Part shown: positions 25,523 to 34,160 of the stretch, piece after piece | Position numbering within the stretch: the stretch's first letter is position 1 | How the letters are laid out: every line of letters begins with the position of its first letter | From: Agrobacterium arsenijevicii | GTDB taxonomy: Bacteria > Pseudomonadota > Alphaproteobacteria > Rhizobiales > Rhizobiaceae | DNA: 64,000 nt | Direction: 5' to 3' | NCBI GenBank assembly: GCA_000949895.1 | Contig: JWIT01000009.1 | Location: 124,001 to 188,000 of the forward strand | Notes under the pieces: model-generated | Seen by the model: the letters and a program-made list of their open reading frames with translations, nothing else | The model's database searches: none | Told to the model about the DNA's origin: nothing | Made by a program: the position numbers and the translations under genes

Positions 25523-26463
25523 GCTCTTCCGGTTTTCTGCGCAAGCAACCCTGGATCATAACCCTCGTCGTTCTGGCCGTTCTCATCGGTGTGAACACGT
25601 TTCTGCAGCCGTCCTTCGTGCAGCCCGCCGTATTGCAGTCGAACCTGACGACGTTTCTGCCCTTGATCCTCGTCGCCATCGGCCAGACCTATGTCATTCT
25701 GGCGGGAGACATCGATCTCTCGGTCGGCAGCATCGTGGCGCTCGCCAATGTCGTCACTGTCAGTGTCATCGCCGCACTTGGCGGAACGGCAGGCGCCGTT
25801 GTCGCCGGCATGGGAGCGGGAGTTGCCGTCGGACTGATCTGCGGACTGGTCAATGGCCTGTTCATATCGGGCTTACGCTTCCAGCCGATCGTCACCACCT
25901 TCGCGACGGGCATCATCTTCGCCGGACTGGCGATCTGGGTCCTGCCGCAGGCTGGCCTTCCGGTGCCGGAAGCCTATTGGCAGACCTATTCCGGCAGCTT
26001 CATCGGCCTGCCCTTCGTACTGTGGGTGCTGCTGGCCGGCATCGCCTTCACGCTGATCGTGTCGCGCATTCCGTTCCACACCCATCTCCTAGCCGTCGGC
26101 GGCAATCGCACCGGCGCTTTCCAGACGGGTCTGCGCCTCTCGGGTATCCGCATCGGCGCCTATATGATTTCCGGTCTGTTTTCGGCGCTGGCGGCGCTGT
26201 GCCTGACGGGCGAGACCGCCTCTGGCGATCCGTTGCTCGGTGCAAGCCTTGCGCTCTCCTCCATCTCGGCGGTGGTTCTCGGCGGCACAGCACTTTCCGG
26301 CGGGTTTGGCAGTTCTACGGGGTCGATAGCGGGAGCGCTGGTGCTCGGCATGATCGGCAATGTGATCTTCTTTGCGGGGCTACCTTTCGAGTACCAGACG
26401 CTGGTGCAGGGTTTGATCGTGCTGACGGCGCTGGCCGGTGGCGTTCTGGTGACGAGGCGTTGA
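25519..26463 (+). CDS. Sugar ABC transporter permease (RbsC type) 1
   Basis: This is a 314-residue permease of the BPD_transp_2 family with about eight to ten transmembrane helices. The family motif VILAGDIDLSVGSIVALANV lies near residue 58 and VVLGGTALSGGFGS near residue 250, the loop that contacts the ATPase. Its ATG overlaps the ATPase stop by four bases. A second, different permease gene follows directly, so the membrane channel is probably a heterodimer. Confidence 0.92.
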   Translation: MSSSGFLRKQPWIITLVVLAVLIGVNTFLQPSFVQPAVLQSNLTTFLPLILVAIGQTYVILAGDIDLSVGSIVALANVVTVSVIAALGGTAGAVVAGMGAGVAVGLICGLVNGLFISGLRFQPIVTTFATGIIFAGLAIWVLPQAGLPVPEAYWQTYSGSFIGLPFVLWVLLAGIAFTLIVSRIPFHTHLLAVGGNRTGAFQTGLRLSGIRIGAYMISGLFSALAALCLTGETASGDPLLGASLALSSISAVVLGGTALSGGFGSSTGSIAGALVLGMIGNVIFFAGLPFEYQTLVQGLIVLTALAGGVLVTRR

Positions 26464-26464
26464 C

Positions 26465-27433
26465 ATGACTAATCCCGGCTTGCAAATCAAATCCCTCATC
26501 ACCGATCCCCTGACCATTGCGATTGGCGCGTCAGTCTTCCTGCTGCTGGTCGGTGAATTATTGTCGCCCGGCTTCGCGCAGGGGTCGCAAATCGTACGGC
26601 TGCTGACGATTGCCGCCATTCTCGGCATCGTCGCGGCGGGACAGAACCTCGTCATCCTCGGCGGGCGCGAAGGCATCGATCTTTCCGTCGGCGCGATGAT
26701 CTCGCTTGGTGCGGTGCTTGCCGGCAATATGATGAACGGCCAGAATGCGGGCATACCGCTGGCCATTCTCGTTGCGGGCGGTGTTCCCTTCCTGATCGGC
26801 CTCATCAACGGTCTCGGCATCACCTTCGTGCGCATCCCGCCGCTGGTCATGACACTCGGTATGACGGCAGTCATCCAGGGCGGGCTGGTGGTCTATTCGC
26901 AGGGCGTTCCATCCGGTGCGGCTGCACCCCTCCTGGCAGGCTTCATCAACCGACCACTTGTTTTCGGCATTCCCGGCGTCCTCTTCGTCTGGCTCGGCAT
27001 TGCCGCGATCATGCTGTTCGTGCTGCGCCGCACGGCCTTCGGTTTCTCCATCTACGCCATCGGCTCTAACGAACGGGCGGCAACGCTGGTCGGATTGCCC
27101 GTGTCTTTGATCCGCACGCTGCTTTACGGCCTGTCCGGCCTGTTTGCCGGGCTGACCGGGGTCTGCGTGATCGGTTACACCGGCACATCCTTCATTTCTG
27201 TCGGCGACCAATATGTCCTTCCATCGATCATTGCGGTCGTCATCGGCGGCACATCGCTTGCCGGCGGTGCGGGCGGATATATCGGAACCATGGCCGGGGC
27301 AGTTGCACTCACCATTCTGCAAAGCGTACTGATAACGCTCAACCTCGATGTATGGGCCCGGCAGATCATATTCGGTGTCACGTTGCTAGCGCTGATGCTG
27401 CTTTATGGCCGCCAAAAGCAGTTGCGTGTGTGA
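26465..27433 (+). CDS. Sugar ABC transporter permease (RbsC type) 2
   Basis: The product is a 322-residue BPD_transp_2 permease. LVILGGREGIDLSVGAMISL near residue 60 corresponds to the conserved DLSVG box, and VVIGGTSLAGGAGGYIGT near 258 to the coupling loop. It starts one base after the stop of permease 1. It completes the four-component importer encoded 22888-27433, with the LacI regulator gene following after three bases. Confidence 0.92.
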   Translation: MTNPGLQIKSLITDPLTIAIGASVFLLLVGELLSPGFAQGSQIVRLLTIAAILGIVAAGQNLVILGGREGIDLSVGAMISLGAVLAGNMMNGQNAGIPLAILVAGGVPFLIGLINGLGITFVRIPPLVMTLGMTAVIQGGLVVYSQGVPSGAAAPLLAGFINRPLVFGIPGVLFVWLGIAAIMLFVLRRTAFGFSIYAIGSNERAATLVGLPVSLIRTLLYGLSGLFAGLTGVCVIGYTGTSFISVGDQYVLPSIIAVVIGGTSLAGGAGGYIGTMAGAVALTILQSVLITLNLDVWARQIIFGVTLLALMLLYGRQKQLRV

Positions 27434-27436
27434 CAG

Positions 27437-28459
27437 ATGAGCAAAGACCAAAGTTCGAATATCAGGGAAGTTGCAGCTCTGGCGGGCGTTTCGATCGCGA
27501 CCGTATCACGGGCGCTGCAGCAACCCGACAAGGTTCGCCCGGAAACCAGGAAGAAGGTTTTCGACGCCGTCCGGCAGGCGAACTTTGTTCCCAACGCCCA
27601 GGCCGCAAGCTTCAGGCGTCAATCCAACAACACCGTCATTCTTCTCGTTCGCGATATAGGCAACCCCTTTTATCTCGAAATCTACAAGGGCGTGGAGGCC
27701 GCCGCGGGGGAAGCAGGCTTCAAGGTGCTGATGGGTGACGCCCGCAACGACGAGCACCGCGTGGCGACCCATATCGATATGGTGCGGCAGAAACATGCCG
27801 ACGGCCTCATCCTGATGACCGGACAGTTCCCGTCAGAGCTTCTCGATCAGGGCGACGCGCTGCCGCCAATCGTCATCGCGTCTGAAACCGTGCCCGGCCT
27901 CGCGCTACCCACCGTCAAGGTCGACAACCGAGCCGCTTCCATCAACGCCATGCGCTACCTCATCGAGGCAGGACATAAAAGGATCGTGCATCTGGCCGGT
28001 CCCGTCCCGGAAAGTCTGGCGCAGGAGCGTTTCGACGGTTACCGCGACGCACTTGCCGAGGCAGGCATCGCTTATGCCGATGAGCTTCTGGTGACAGGCG
28101 ATTACAGCATCGAAGCAGGCCGTCAGGCGATTGCCAGCCTTCTCGAAGGCGGTATTTCCTTCACCGCCATCTTCGCATCGAGCGACCAGATGGCGATTGG
28201 CGCGATCAGCGAACTGCGCGGGCGCGGGCTTTCGGTTCCGGCCGACGTCTCTGTCATCGGCTTCGACGATATCATTTTCGCCAACGCCTTCGAACCGCCG
28301 CTGACGACGGTGCGCCAGCCCCGGCAGGAAATGGGCCGCAAGGCCATGGCGCTGATGGTGGACCGGCTGAACGGCAAACGCACGGCCGAAACCATTGTGC
28401 TGGATACGGAACTGGTGGTGCGCGGCTCGGTCGCGCCCTGCCGCCCGCCGCATCGGTAG
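27437..28459 (+). CDS. LacI-family transcriptional regulator
   Basis: This 340-residue repressor has an N-terminal HTH reading IREVAALAGVSIATVSRAL and hinge helix VPNAQAASFRRQSNN. A periplasmic-binding-like effector domain follows (NTVILLVRDIGNPFYLEI; SVIGFDDIIFANAFEPPLTT). It is the fifth gene of the sugar operon. The double operator of LacI form in front of that operon (22817-22852) makes autoregulation and regulation of the importer likely. The inducer is presumably the imported sugar or its keto derivative. Confidence 0.93.
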   Translation: MSKDQSSNIREVAALAGVSIATVSRALQQPDKVRPETRKKVFDAVRQANFVPNAQAASFRRQSNNTVILLVRDIGNPFYLEIYKGVEAAAGEAGFKVLMGDARNDEHRVATHIDMVRQKHADGLILMTGQFPSELLDQGDALPPIVIASETVPGLALPTVKVDNRAASINAMRYLIEAGHKRIVHLAGPVPESLAQERFDGYRDALAEAGIAYADELLVTGDYSIEAGRQAIASLLEGGISFTAIFASSDQMAIGAISELRGRGLSVPADVSVIGFDDIIFANAFEPPLTTVRQPRQEMGRKAMALMVDRLNGKRTAETIVLDTELVVRGSVAPCRPPHR

Positions 28460-28492
28460 CGGCCAGACTGTGAATGCAAGGAGTGTATGGAT

Positions 28493-29542
28493 ATGAAGAC
28501 GATCAAAGGCCCCGCGATTTTCCTCGCGCAATTTGTCGGGGACAAAGCCCCCTTCGACACGCTCGACAATCTCGGCCAATGGGCGGCTTCCCTCGGTTAC
28601 AAGGGCATTCAGGTGCCGACCGATCCCAAACTCTTCGATCTTGAAAAGGCTGCCGCTTCCAGGACCTATTGCGACGACATCAAGGGCCGTCTGGCCGAGA
28701 CGGGTATCGAGATCACCGAGCTTTCGACCCATATTCAGGGTCAGCTCGTCGCCGTTCATCCTGCCTATGACGAGATGTTCGACGGTTTTGCGCCCGCTGA
28801 ACTGCGCGGCAAACCGCAGGCGCGGCAGGAATGGGCCGTCAACCAGTTGAAGTGCGCGGCGAAAGCCTCCCAGCATTTGGGTCTGAAAAGCCATGCGAGT
28901 TTTTCCGGCGCCCTTGCCTGGCCCTTCGTTTACCCATGGCCGCAACGTCCGGCGGGCCTTGTCGAACTGGCCTTTGCGGAACTGGGCAAACGCTGGACAC
29001 CCATTCTCGATACATTCGAGGAAAACGACGTCGATCTCTGCTACGAGCTGCATCCCGGCGAGGATCTGCATGACGGCGTCACTTTCGAGCGTTTCCTTGA
29101 AGCCACCGGCAATCATGCGCGTGCCAACATCCTCTACGATCCGTCCCACTTCGTGCTTCAGGCGATGGATTATCTTGAGTTCATCGACATCTACCACGAG
29201 CGCATCCGCGCGTTTCACGTCAAGGATGCCGAGTTTAATCCGACCGGCCGTTCCGGCGTCTATGGCGGCTATCAAAGCTGGGTCGACCGGCCGGGGCGTT
29301 TTCGTTCGCTCGGCGACGGGCATGTCGATTTCGGCGCGGTGTTTTCCAAGCTCACCCAATATGACTTCGATGGCTGGGCCGTGCTGGAATGGGAATGCGC
29401 GCTGAAACACCCGGAAGACGGGGCGCGTGAAGGCGCTGGCTTCATTGAAAATCACATCATCCGCGTGACCGAGCGGGCTTTCGACGATTTCGCCAAGAGC
29501 GGCGTCGATGATGCCGCTAACCGTCGCCTTCTCGGTCTTTGA
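28493..29542 (+). CDS. Cytoplasmic sugar isomerase/epimerase-like TIM barrel
   Basis: The 349-residue xylose-isomerase-like TIM-barrel protein starts at 28493, nine bases after AAGGAG; an ATG six bases earlier is too close to that site. Putative metal ligands are visible: YELHPGED near residue 180 (Glu), ILYDPSHF near 212 (Asp), AFHVKDAEF near 240 (His) and VLEWECAL near 295 (Glu). There is no signal peptide. Related proteins sit beside Gfo/Idh/MocA dehydrogenases in keto-sugar and C-glycoside cleavage clusters and act as isomerases, epimerases or deglycosidases. Here it is followed by such a dehydrogenase, so it probably acts on a keto-sugar; the exact reaction is unknown. Confidence 0.85.
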   Translation: MKTIKGPAIFLAQFVGDKAPFDTLDNLGQWAASLGYKGIQVPTDPKLFDLEKAAASRTYCDDIKGRLAETGIEITELSTHIQGQLVAVHPAYDEMFDGFAPAELRGKPQARQEWAVNQLKCAAKASQHLGLKSHASFSGALAWPFVYPWPQRPAGLVELAFAELGKRWTPILDTFEENDVDLCYELHPGEDLHDGVTFERFLEATGNHARANILYDPSHFVLQAMDYLEFIDIYHERIRAFHVKDAEFNPTGRSGVYGGYQSWVDRPGRFRSLGDGHVDFGAVFSKLTQYDFDGWAVLEWECALKHPEDGAREGAGFIENHIIRVTERAFDDFAKSGVDDAANRRLLGL

Positions 29543-29553
29543 AAGGGATAGCC

Positions 29554-30723
29554 ATGTCCGCCGCAACAGCAAAATTTAATAGCCGCCGTATTCGTCTCGG
29601 CATGGTGGGTGGCGGTCAGGGCGCCTTTATCGGCGCGGTGCATCGTATCGCAGCGCGGCTCGATGACCGTTACGAACTGGTGGCAGGCGCGCTTTCCTCG
29701 GACCCGGCACGCGCCAGCGCCTCGGCAACCCTGCTCGGCATTGCGCCCGAGCGCTCCTACGCCTCGTTTGAGGAGATGGCGTCGGCCGAGGCCGGCCGCG
29801 AAGACGGTATCGAGGCGGTGGCCATCGTCACCCCCAACCACCTGCATTTCGCCCCCTCCAAGGTCTTTCTCGAATCTGGCATCCACGTCATCTGCGACAA
29901 GCCCGTCACCGCGACGCTGGACGAGGCCAAAGAGCTGGCGAAGATCGTCAGGGCATCCGACAGGCTGTTCGTCCTGACGCATAATTATACCGGCTATGCC
30001 ATGTTGCGGCAGATGCGGGAGTTGGTGGCCAACGGCGACATCGGCAAGCTGCGCCATGTCCAGGCCGAATACGCGCAGGACTGGCTGACCGAAGCCGTCG
30101 AAAAGACTGGGGCAAAGGGTGCGGAATGGCGCACCGACCCGAGCCGCTCCGGCGCGGGCGGGGCAATCGGCGATATCGGCACCCATGCCTTCAATGCCGC
30201 CGCCTTCGTCACCGGTGAAATTCCCGCGAGTCTCTATGCCGATCTGACTTCGTTCGTTCCGGGCAGGCAGCTCGATGATAGCGCCAATATTCTGCTGCGT
30301 TACGAAAGCGGCGCCAAGGGCATGCTCTGGGCAAGCCAGATCGCGGTCGGCAATGAAAACGCCCTGTCGCTCAGGGTCTATGGCGACAAGGGGGGGCTTG
30401 AGTGGCACCACCGCGTGCCGGACGAGCTGTGGTTCACATCTTACGGGGAGCCGAAGCGGCTGATTACGCGCAATGGCGCGGGTGCAGGTGCCGCCGCAAC
30501 CCGGGTCAGCCGTGTGCCATCCGGGCACCCGGAGGGATATCTCGAAGGTTTTGCGACGATCTACCGCGAAGCCGCAGACGCAATCATCGCAAAAAGGGAG
30601 GGAAAAGCAGCTGCCGGGGATGTGATTTATCCCGGCATAGAGGACGGCCTTGCGGGTCTCGCATTCATCGATGCGGCCGTTCGGTCCAGCCGGACCTCGT
30701 CCTGGGTAAAGATCGACATCTAG
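29554..30723 (+). CDS. Gfo/Idh/MocA-family NAD(P)-dependent oxidoreductase
   Basis: This is a 389-residue enzyme. The Rossmann start RLGMVGGGQGAFIG is followed by VAIVTPNHLHFAPS and the CDKPVTATLDEA motif with catalytic Lys, here DKP instead of the usual EKP. The DIGTHAFNAAAF motif supplies the catalytic Asp/His. The start at 29554 follows GAAAGGGATA, just after the upstream isomerase stop. In sugar operons these enzymes oxidise or reduce a ring hydroxyl, often at C3. With the periplasmic GMC dehydrogenase encoded downstream, a role in 3-keto-sugar interconversion is plausible but unproven. Confidence 0.9.
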   Translation: MSAATAKFNSRRIRLGMVGGGQGAFIGAVHRIAARLDDRYELVAGALSSDPARASASATLLGIAPERSYASFEEMASAEAGREDGIEAVAIVTPNHLHFAPSKVFLESGIHVICDKPVTATLDEAKELAKIVRASDRLFVLTHNYTGYAMLRQMRELVANGDIGKLRHVQAEYAQDWLTEAVEKTGAKGAEWRTDPSRSGAGGAIGDIGTHAFNAAAFVTGEIPASLYADLTSFVPGRQLDDSANILLRYESGAKGMLWASQIAVGNENALSLRVYGDKGGLEWHHRVPDELWFTSYGEPKRLITRNGAGAGAAATRVSRVPSGHPEGYLEGFATIYREAADAIIAKREGKAAAGDVIYPGIEDGLAGLAFIDAAVRSSRTSSWVKIDI

Positions 30724-30842
30724 ATCGCAGGATATCGGGGACGGACGACGCAGGGCATTGGAGGCTGTGCCCAGCATAACCCGGCCAAGAGGCCGGGGCA
30801 GGCGTGTCGTCACATTGATCAAACGGAAAGGGAGTTACGCGT

Positions 30843-31697
30843 TTGAAAACGTTCAAGTCAAAATTCGTGAATATGGCATTCGTCGTCGGACTGGCGGCCG
30901 GTATCGCAAACCCGGTTTTTGCCGATGACAGCAAGACGTTGCCGATTGCCGCGCAGATGTACACATTGCGCAACGCGGGAACGCTTGAGGAGCAGCTTGC
31001 CATCCTCAACCGCGCTGGCGTTTCTGCCGTGGAAACGGTGGATATGCAGAAGGTCAGCGCCAGCGAGCTGAACGCGCTGCTGGAAAAGCACAAGATCAAG
31101 GTCATTTCTTCGCATGTGCCGATCGACAAGCTGCGCGGCAATCTCGATGAGGTCATCACCGAGCAGAAGGCCGTCGGCAATCCGGTCGTGACCGTGCCTT
31201 ATCTCAAGCCGGAACAGCGCCCGACTGACGCCGCTGGCTGGACCGCCTTCGGCAAGGAACTCGGTGGATATGCCGACAAGCTGTCTGCGGCGGGTCTTTC
31301 CATGGCCTACCACAACCATGATTTTGAAATGGCCAAGTTCGACGGCAAGACGGCGCTTCAGCTGCTGCTCGATGCCGCCGGCCCGAAACTGCAGGCCGAA
31401 CTCGACGTCGCCTGGGTGGCGCGCAGCGGCAATGATCCGGCTGAGTTCCTCGGTACGTTGAAAGGCCGGGTTTTTGCAATCCACGCCAAGGACAATGCAC
31501 CTGCGGGCACGGCGGAAAACGAGCGCGGCTTCGCAACGCTTGGAACCGGTGTTCTCGACTGGAAGACAATTTTGCCGGCGGCCAAACAGGCCGGCGTAAA
31601 GTGGTTCATCCTTGAACACGACCTTCCGCTCGATGCCGAAGCGGTCGTGACCAAGGGCAACGCGTTCCTGAGCGAACGCCTGCCGACCCTTCAGTAA
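30843..31697 (+). CDS. Exported sugar isomerase/epimerase-like TIM barrel
   Basis: This is a 284-residue xylose-isomerase-like barrel that, unlike its cytoplasmic neighbour, begins with a signal peptide: MKTFKSKFVNMAFVVGLAAG and cleavage around NPVFADD (residue 28). The start is TTG at 30843 behind AAGGGAG. Candidate metal ligands are ETVDMQK, MAYHNHDFEM, QAELDVAWV, FAIHAKD and FILEHDLP. A periplasmic member of this family placed beside a GMC dehydrogenase fits the exported keto-glycoside hydrolases or epimerases of glucoside-3-oxidation clusters. The function is inferred from context. Confidence 0.82.
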   Translation: MKTFKSKFVNMAFVVGLAAGIANPVFADDSKTLPIAAQMYTLRNAGTLEEQLAILNRAGVSAVETVDMQKVSASELNALLEKHKIKVISSHVPIDKLRGNLDEVITEQKAVGNPVVTVPYLKPEQRPTDAAGWTAFGKELGGYADKLSAAGLSMAYHNHDFEMAKFDGKTALQLLLDAAGPKLQAELDVAWVARSGNDPAEFLGTLKGRVFAIHAKDNAPAGTAENERGFATLGTGVLDWKTILPAAKQAGVKWFILEHDLPLDAEAVVTKGNAFLSERLPTLQ

Positions 31698-31723
31698 ACA
31701 CTGCCAGTAAAACCAGAACCGCT

Positions 31724-31747
31724 CCCCGGCGGCCGGTTTCGCCGGGG
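31724..31747. terminator. GC-rich hairpin between isomerase and GMC dehydrogenase genes
   Basis: CCCCGGCG and CGCCGGGG flank eight bases, 27 bases after the exported-isomerase stop. No T-run follows. It may separate the upstream transporter/isomerase transcript from the dehydrogenase genes or protect the upstream mRNA end. Confidence 0.45.
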
Positions 31748-31849
31748 CGCATGAGGTTCGACAGACACATATCCAGTTTCCGCCGCGTCGCGACGGGAAG
31801 CGCTTTGTCTCGTCGACTTTTTACCCAAGTACCAATCGGAGGAGTTATC

Positions 31850-33535
31850 ATGGCAGACAATCATTATGATGCGATTGTTGTCGGCTCAGGCATCAGTGGA
31901 GGCTGGGCCGCAAAGGAACTCACGCAAAAGGGCCTGAAGGTCCTGATGCTGGAGCGCGGCCGCAACATCGAGCACATCACCGATTATCAGAATGCGGACA
32001 AGGAAGCCTGGGATTATCCCCATCGCAACCGCGCCACGCAGGAAATGAAGGCGAAATACCCCGTTCTCAGCCGCGATTACCTGCTGGAAGAGGCCACGCT
32101 TGGCATGTGGGCCGATGAGCAGGAAACGCCCTATGTCGAGGAAAAGCGTTTCGACTGGTTTCGTGGTTATCACGTCGGCGGCCGCTCCCTGCTCTGGGGA
32201 CGCCAGACCTATCGCTGGTCGCAGACCGATTTCGAGGCCAATGCGAAAGAAGGCATCGCCGTCGACTGGCCGATCCGTTATGAAGACGTCTCTCCTTGGT
32301 ATGATTATGTCGAGCGTTTTGCCGGCATTTCCGGCAGCCGCGAGGGGCTGGATATTCTCCCTGACGGTGAATTCCTGCCGCCGATCCCGCTCAATTTCGT
32401 TGAACAGGATGTGGCCAGCAGGCTGAAGAAAGAGTTCAAGGGCACGCGTCACCTCATCAATTCGCGCTGCGCCAATATTACCCAGGAGCTTCCCGATCAG
32501 GAGCGCACACGCTGTCAGTTCCGCAACAAGTGTCGGCTGGGCTGTCCCTTCGGCGGCTATTTCAGCACGCAGGCATCGACCCTGCCTGCAGCTGTCGCCA
32601 CCGGCAATCTCACGCTTCGGCCTTTCTCCATCGTCAAGGAAATCCTTTACGACAAGGACAAGAAGAAGGCGCGTGGTGTCGAGATCATCGATGCCGAAAC
32701 GAACCTGACCTATGAATATACCGCCGACATCATCTTCCTGAACGCCTCGACGCTGAACTCGACCTGGGTGCTGATGAATTCCGCTACCGATGTCTGGGAA
32801 GGCGGGCTTGGAAGCAGCTCTGGTGAACTTGGCCACAACGTGATGGACCACCATTTCCGCATGGGCGCCACCGGCCAGGTGGAAGGTTTCGAGGACTTCT
32901 ACTTCAAGGGCCGTCGTCCGGCGGGTTTCTACATTCCGCGTTTCCGCAATACCGGCGACGACAAGCGCAAATATCTGCGTGGTTTCGGGTATCAGGGCTC
33001 CGCCAGCCGTTCGCGCTGGGAACGGGAAATCGCCGAACTCAACATCGGTGCCGATTATAAGGAAGCGCTGACCGAGCCGGGCGGCTGGACCATCGGCATG
33101 ACGGCCTTCGGTGAAATGCTGCCTTATCATGAGAACCGCGTGAAGCTGGACCACGACAAGAAGGACAAATGGGACCTTCCGGTCCTCTCCATGAATGTCG
33201 AGATGAAGCAGAACGAACTCGACATGCGCGAAGACATGGTCAATGACGCCGTCGAAATGTTCGAGGCGGTCGGCATCAAGAACGTCAAGCCCTCTCGGGG
33301 CACCTATGCGCCGGGCATGGGTATTCACGAAATGGGAACGGCCCGCATGGGGCGCGACCCGAAAACCTCCGTCCTCAACGGCAACAACCAGGTCTGGGAT
33401 GCACAGAACGTCTTTGTGACTGATGGTGCCTGCATGACCTCGGCTTCCTGCGTCAACCCGTCTTTGACCTACATGGCGCTGACGGCGCGTGCCGCCGAAT
33501 TTGCCGTTTCCGAACGCAAGAAGGGGAACCTGTGA
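31850..33535 (+). CDS. GMC-type FAD sugar dehydrogenase, large subunit
   Basis: This is a 561-residue GMC oxidoreductase of the gluconate-2-dehydrogenase / glucoside-3-dehydrogenase type. FAD-binding VVGSGISGGWAAKEL is at residues 10-24; the C-terminal GMC_C part includes GIHEMGTARMG (catalytic His) and SCVNPSLTYMALTARAAEF. A Cys pattern C-x5-C-x3-C-P at residues 222-232 matches the cluster-binding motif of bacterial FAD glucose dehydrogenases, suggesting a [3Fe-4S] relay. The protein has no signal peptide; the partner subunit encoded next does. The start at 31850 follows GGAGGAG. It probably oxidises a sugar or glycoside hydroxyl in the periplasm and passes electrons to the cytochrome c encoded downstream. 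Confidence 0.9.
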   Translation: MADNHYDAIVVGSGISGGWAAKELTQKGLKVLMLERGRNIEHITDYQNADKEAWDYPHRNRATQEMKAKYPVLSRDYLLEEATLGMWADEQETPYVEEKRFDWFRGYHVGGRSLLWGRQTYRWSQTDFEANAKEGIAVDWPIRYEDVSPWYDYVERFAGISGSREGLDILPDGEFLPPIPLNFVEQDVASRLKKEFKGTRHLINSRCANITQELPDQERTRCQFRNKCRLGCPFGGYFSTQASTLPAAVATGNLTLRPFSIVKEILYDKDKKKARGVEIIDAETNLTYEYTADIIFLNASTLNSTWVLMNSATDVWEGGLGSSSGELGHNVMDHHFRMGATGQVEGFEDFYFKGRRPAGFYIPRFRNTGDDKRKYLRGFGYQGSASRSRWEREIAELNIGADYKEALTEPGGWTIGMTAFGEMLPYHENRVKLDHDKKDKWDLPVLSMNVEMKQNELDMREDMVNDAVEMFEAVGIKNVKPSRGTYAPGMGIHEMGTARMGRDPKTSVLNGNNQVWDAQNVFVTDGACMTSASCVNPSLTYMALTARAAEFAVSERKKGNL

Positions 33536-34095
33536 TGAACAGACGCGAACTGCTGAAACTGATAGCCGTTGCAACCGGCCTTCCCTTGATAGGCACGGAT
33601 GTGGTGACTGCAGCTGAAAATGCCGCCAAGCCCGCCGGCAACGGCCACGTGTTCAGCCCGGAAGATATCCGCTTTCTGGACGAGGTGGCGGAAACCATCA
33701 TCCCCCGCACTTCCACGCCGGGTGCGAAGGATGCCGCCGTTGGCGCATTCATGGCGGTCTACGCCGCCGACTGTTACACCGACGAACAGCGCAAGCTTTT
33801 CCTTTCGGCAATCCCAGATATCGAAAAGCGCAGTCAGGCCGAACATAAAAAGTCCTTCCTGGACCTGACGGCAGAGCAGCGGCAGACGCTTCTTTCCGCG
33901 CTGGACAAGCAGGCCAAGGCGGAACAGACGCCGACAAAGCCGCATGCCTTCACGCTCGTCAAGCAGCTGACGCTGCTCGGCTTCTTCACCTCGAAGATCG
34001 GTGCCACGGAAGTTCTCGTCTACGACGAGATTCCCGGCGGTTTCGAAGACCGTGTTCCCTACAAAAAGGGTACGCCCGCATGGGGTACGACCTGA
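33535..34095 (+). CDS. Gluconate 2-dehydrogenase subunit 3-family small subunit, Tat signal
   Basis: The 186-residue protein starts at 33535, overlapping the large-subunit stop by one base (TGATG). The N-terminus MNRRELLKLIAVATGLPLIG is a twin-arginine signal. The mature part contains FLDEVAETIIPRTSTPGAKD and ends GTPAWGTT, typical of the subunit-3 family (PF13618). In this family the small subunit carries the FAD-loaded catalytic subunit through the Tat pathway. Tight coupling with the GMC gene and the lack of a signal on the latter support that here. Confidence 0.9.
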   Translation: MNRRELLKLIAVATGLPLIGTDVVTAAENAAKPAGNGHVFSPEDIRFLDEVAETIIPRTSTPGAKDAAVGAFMAVYAADCYTDEQRKLFLSAIPDIEKRSQAEHKKSFLDLTAEQRQTLLSALDKQAKAEQTPTKPHAFTLVKQLTLLGFFTSKIGATEVLVYDEIPGGFEDRVPYKKGTPAWGTT

Positions 34096-34106
34096 ATAGA
34101 ACCGTC

Positions 34107-34134
34107 CGGCCCGTCCGTATTTGCGGGCGGGCCG
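34107..34134. terminator. GC-rich hairpin before the cytochrome c gene
   Basis: CGGCCCGTCCG and CGGGCGGGCCG pair (one G-U) around TATTTG, twelve bases after the small-subunit stop and 27 bases before the cytochrome start. No T-run. Probably an mRNA-stabilising or attenuating stem within the dehydrogenase transcript. Confidence 0.45.
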
Positions 34135-34160
34135 CACTCATGCAGCAAGACAAGGATGAC

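Noticed and set aside
31886-33574. Long minus-strand frame opposite the GMC dehydrogenase gene
   Set aside because: Explained by codon bias of the plus-strand gene; composition is His/Asp/Gly-rich without motifs.
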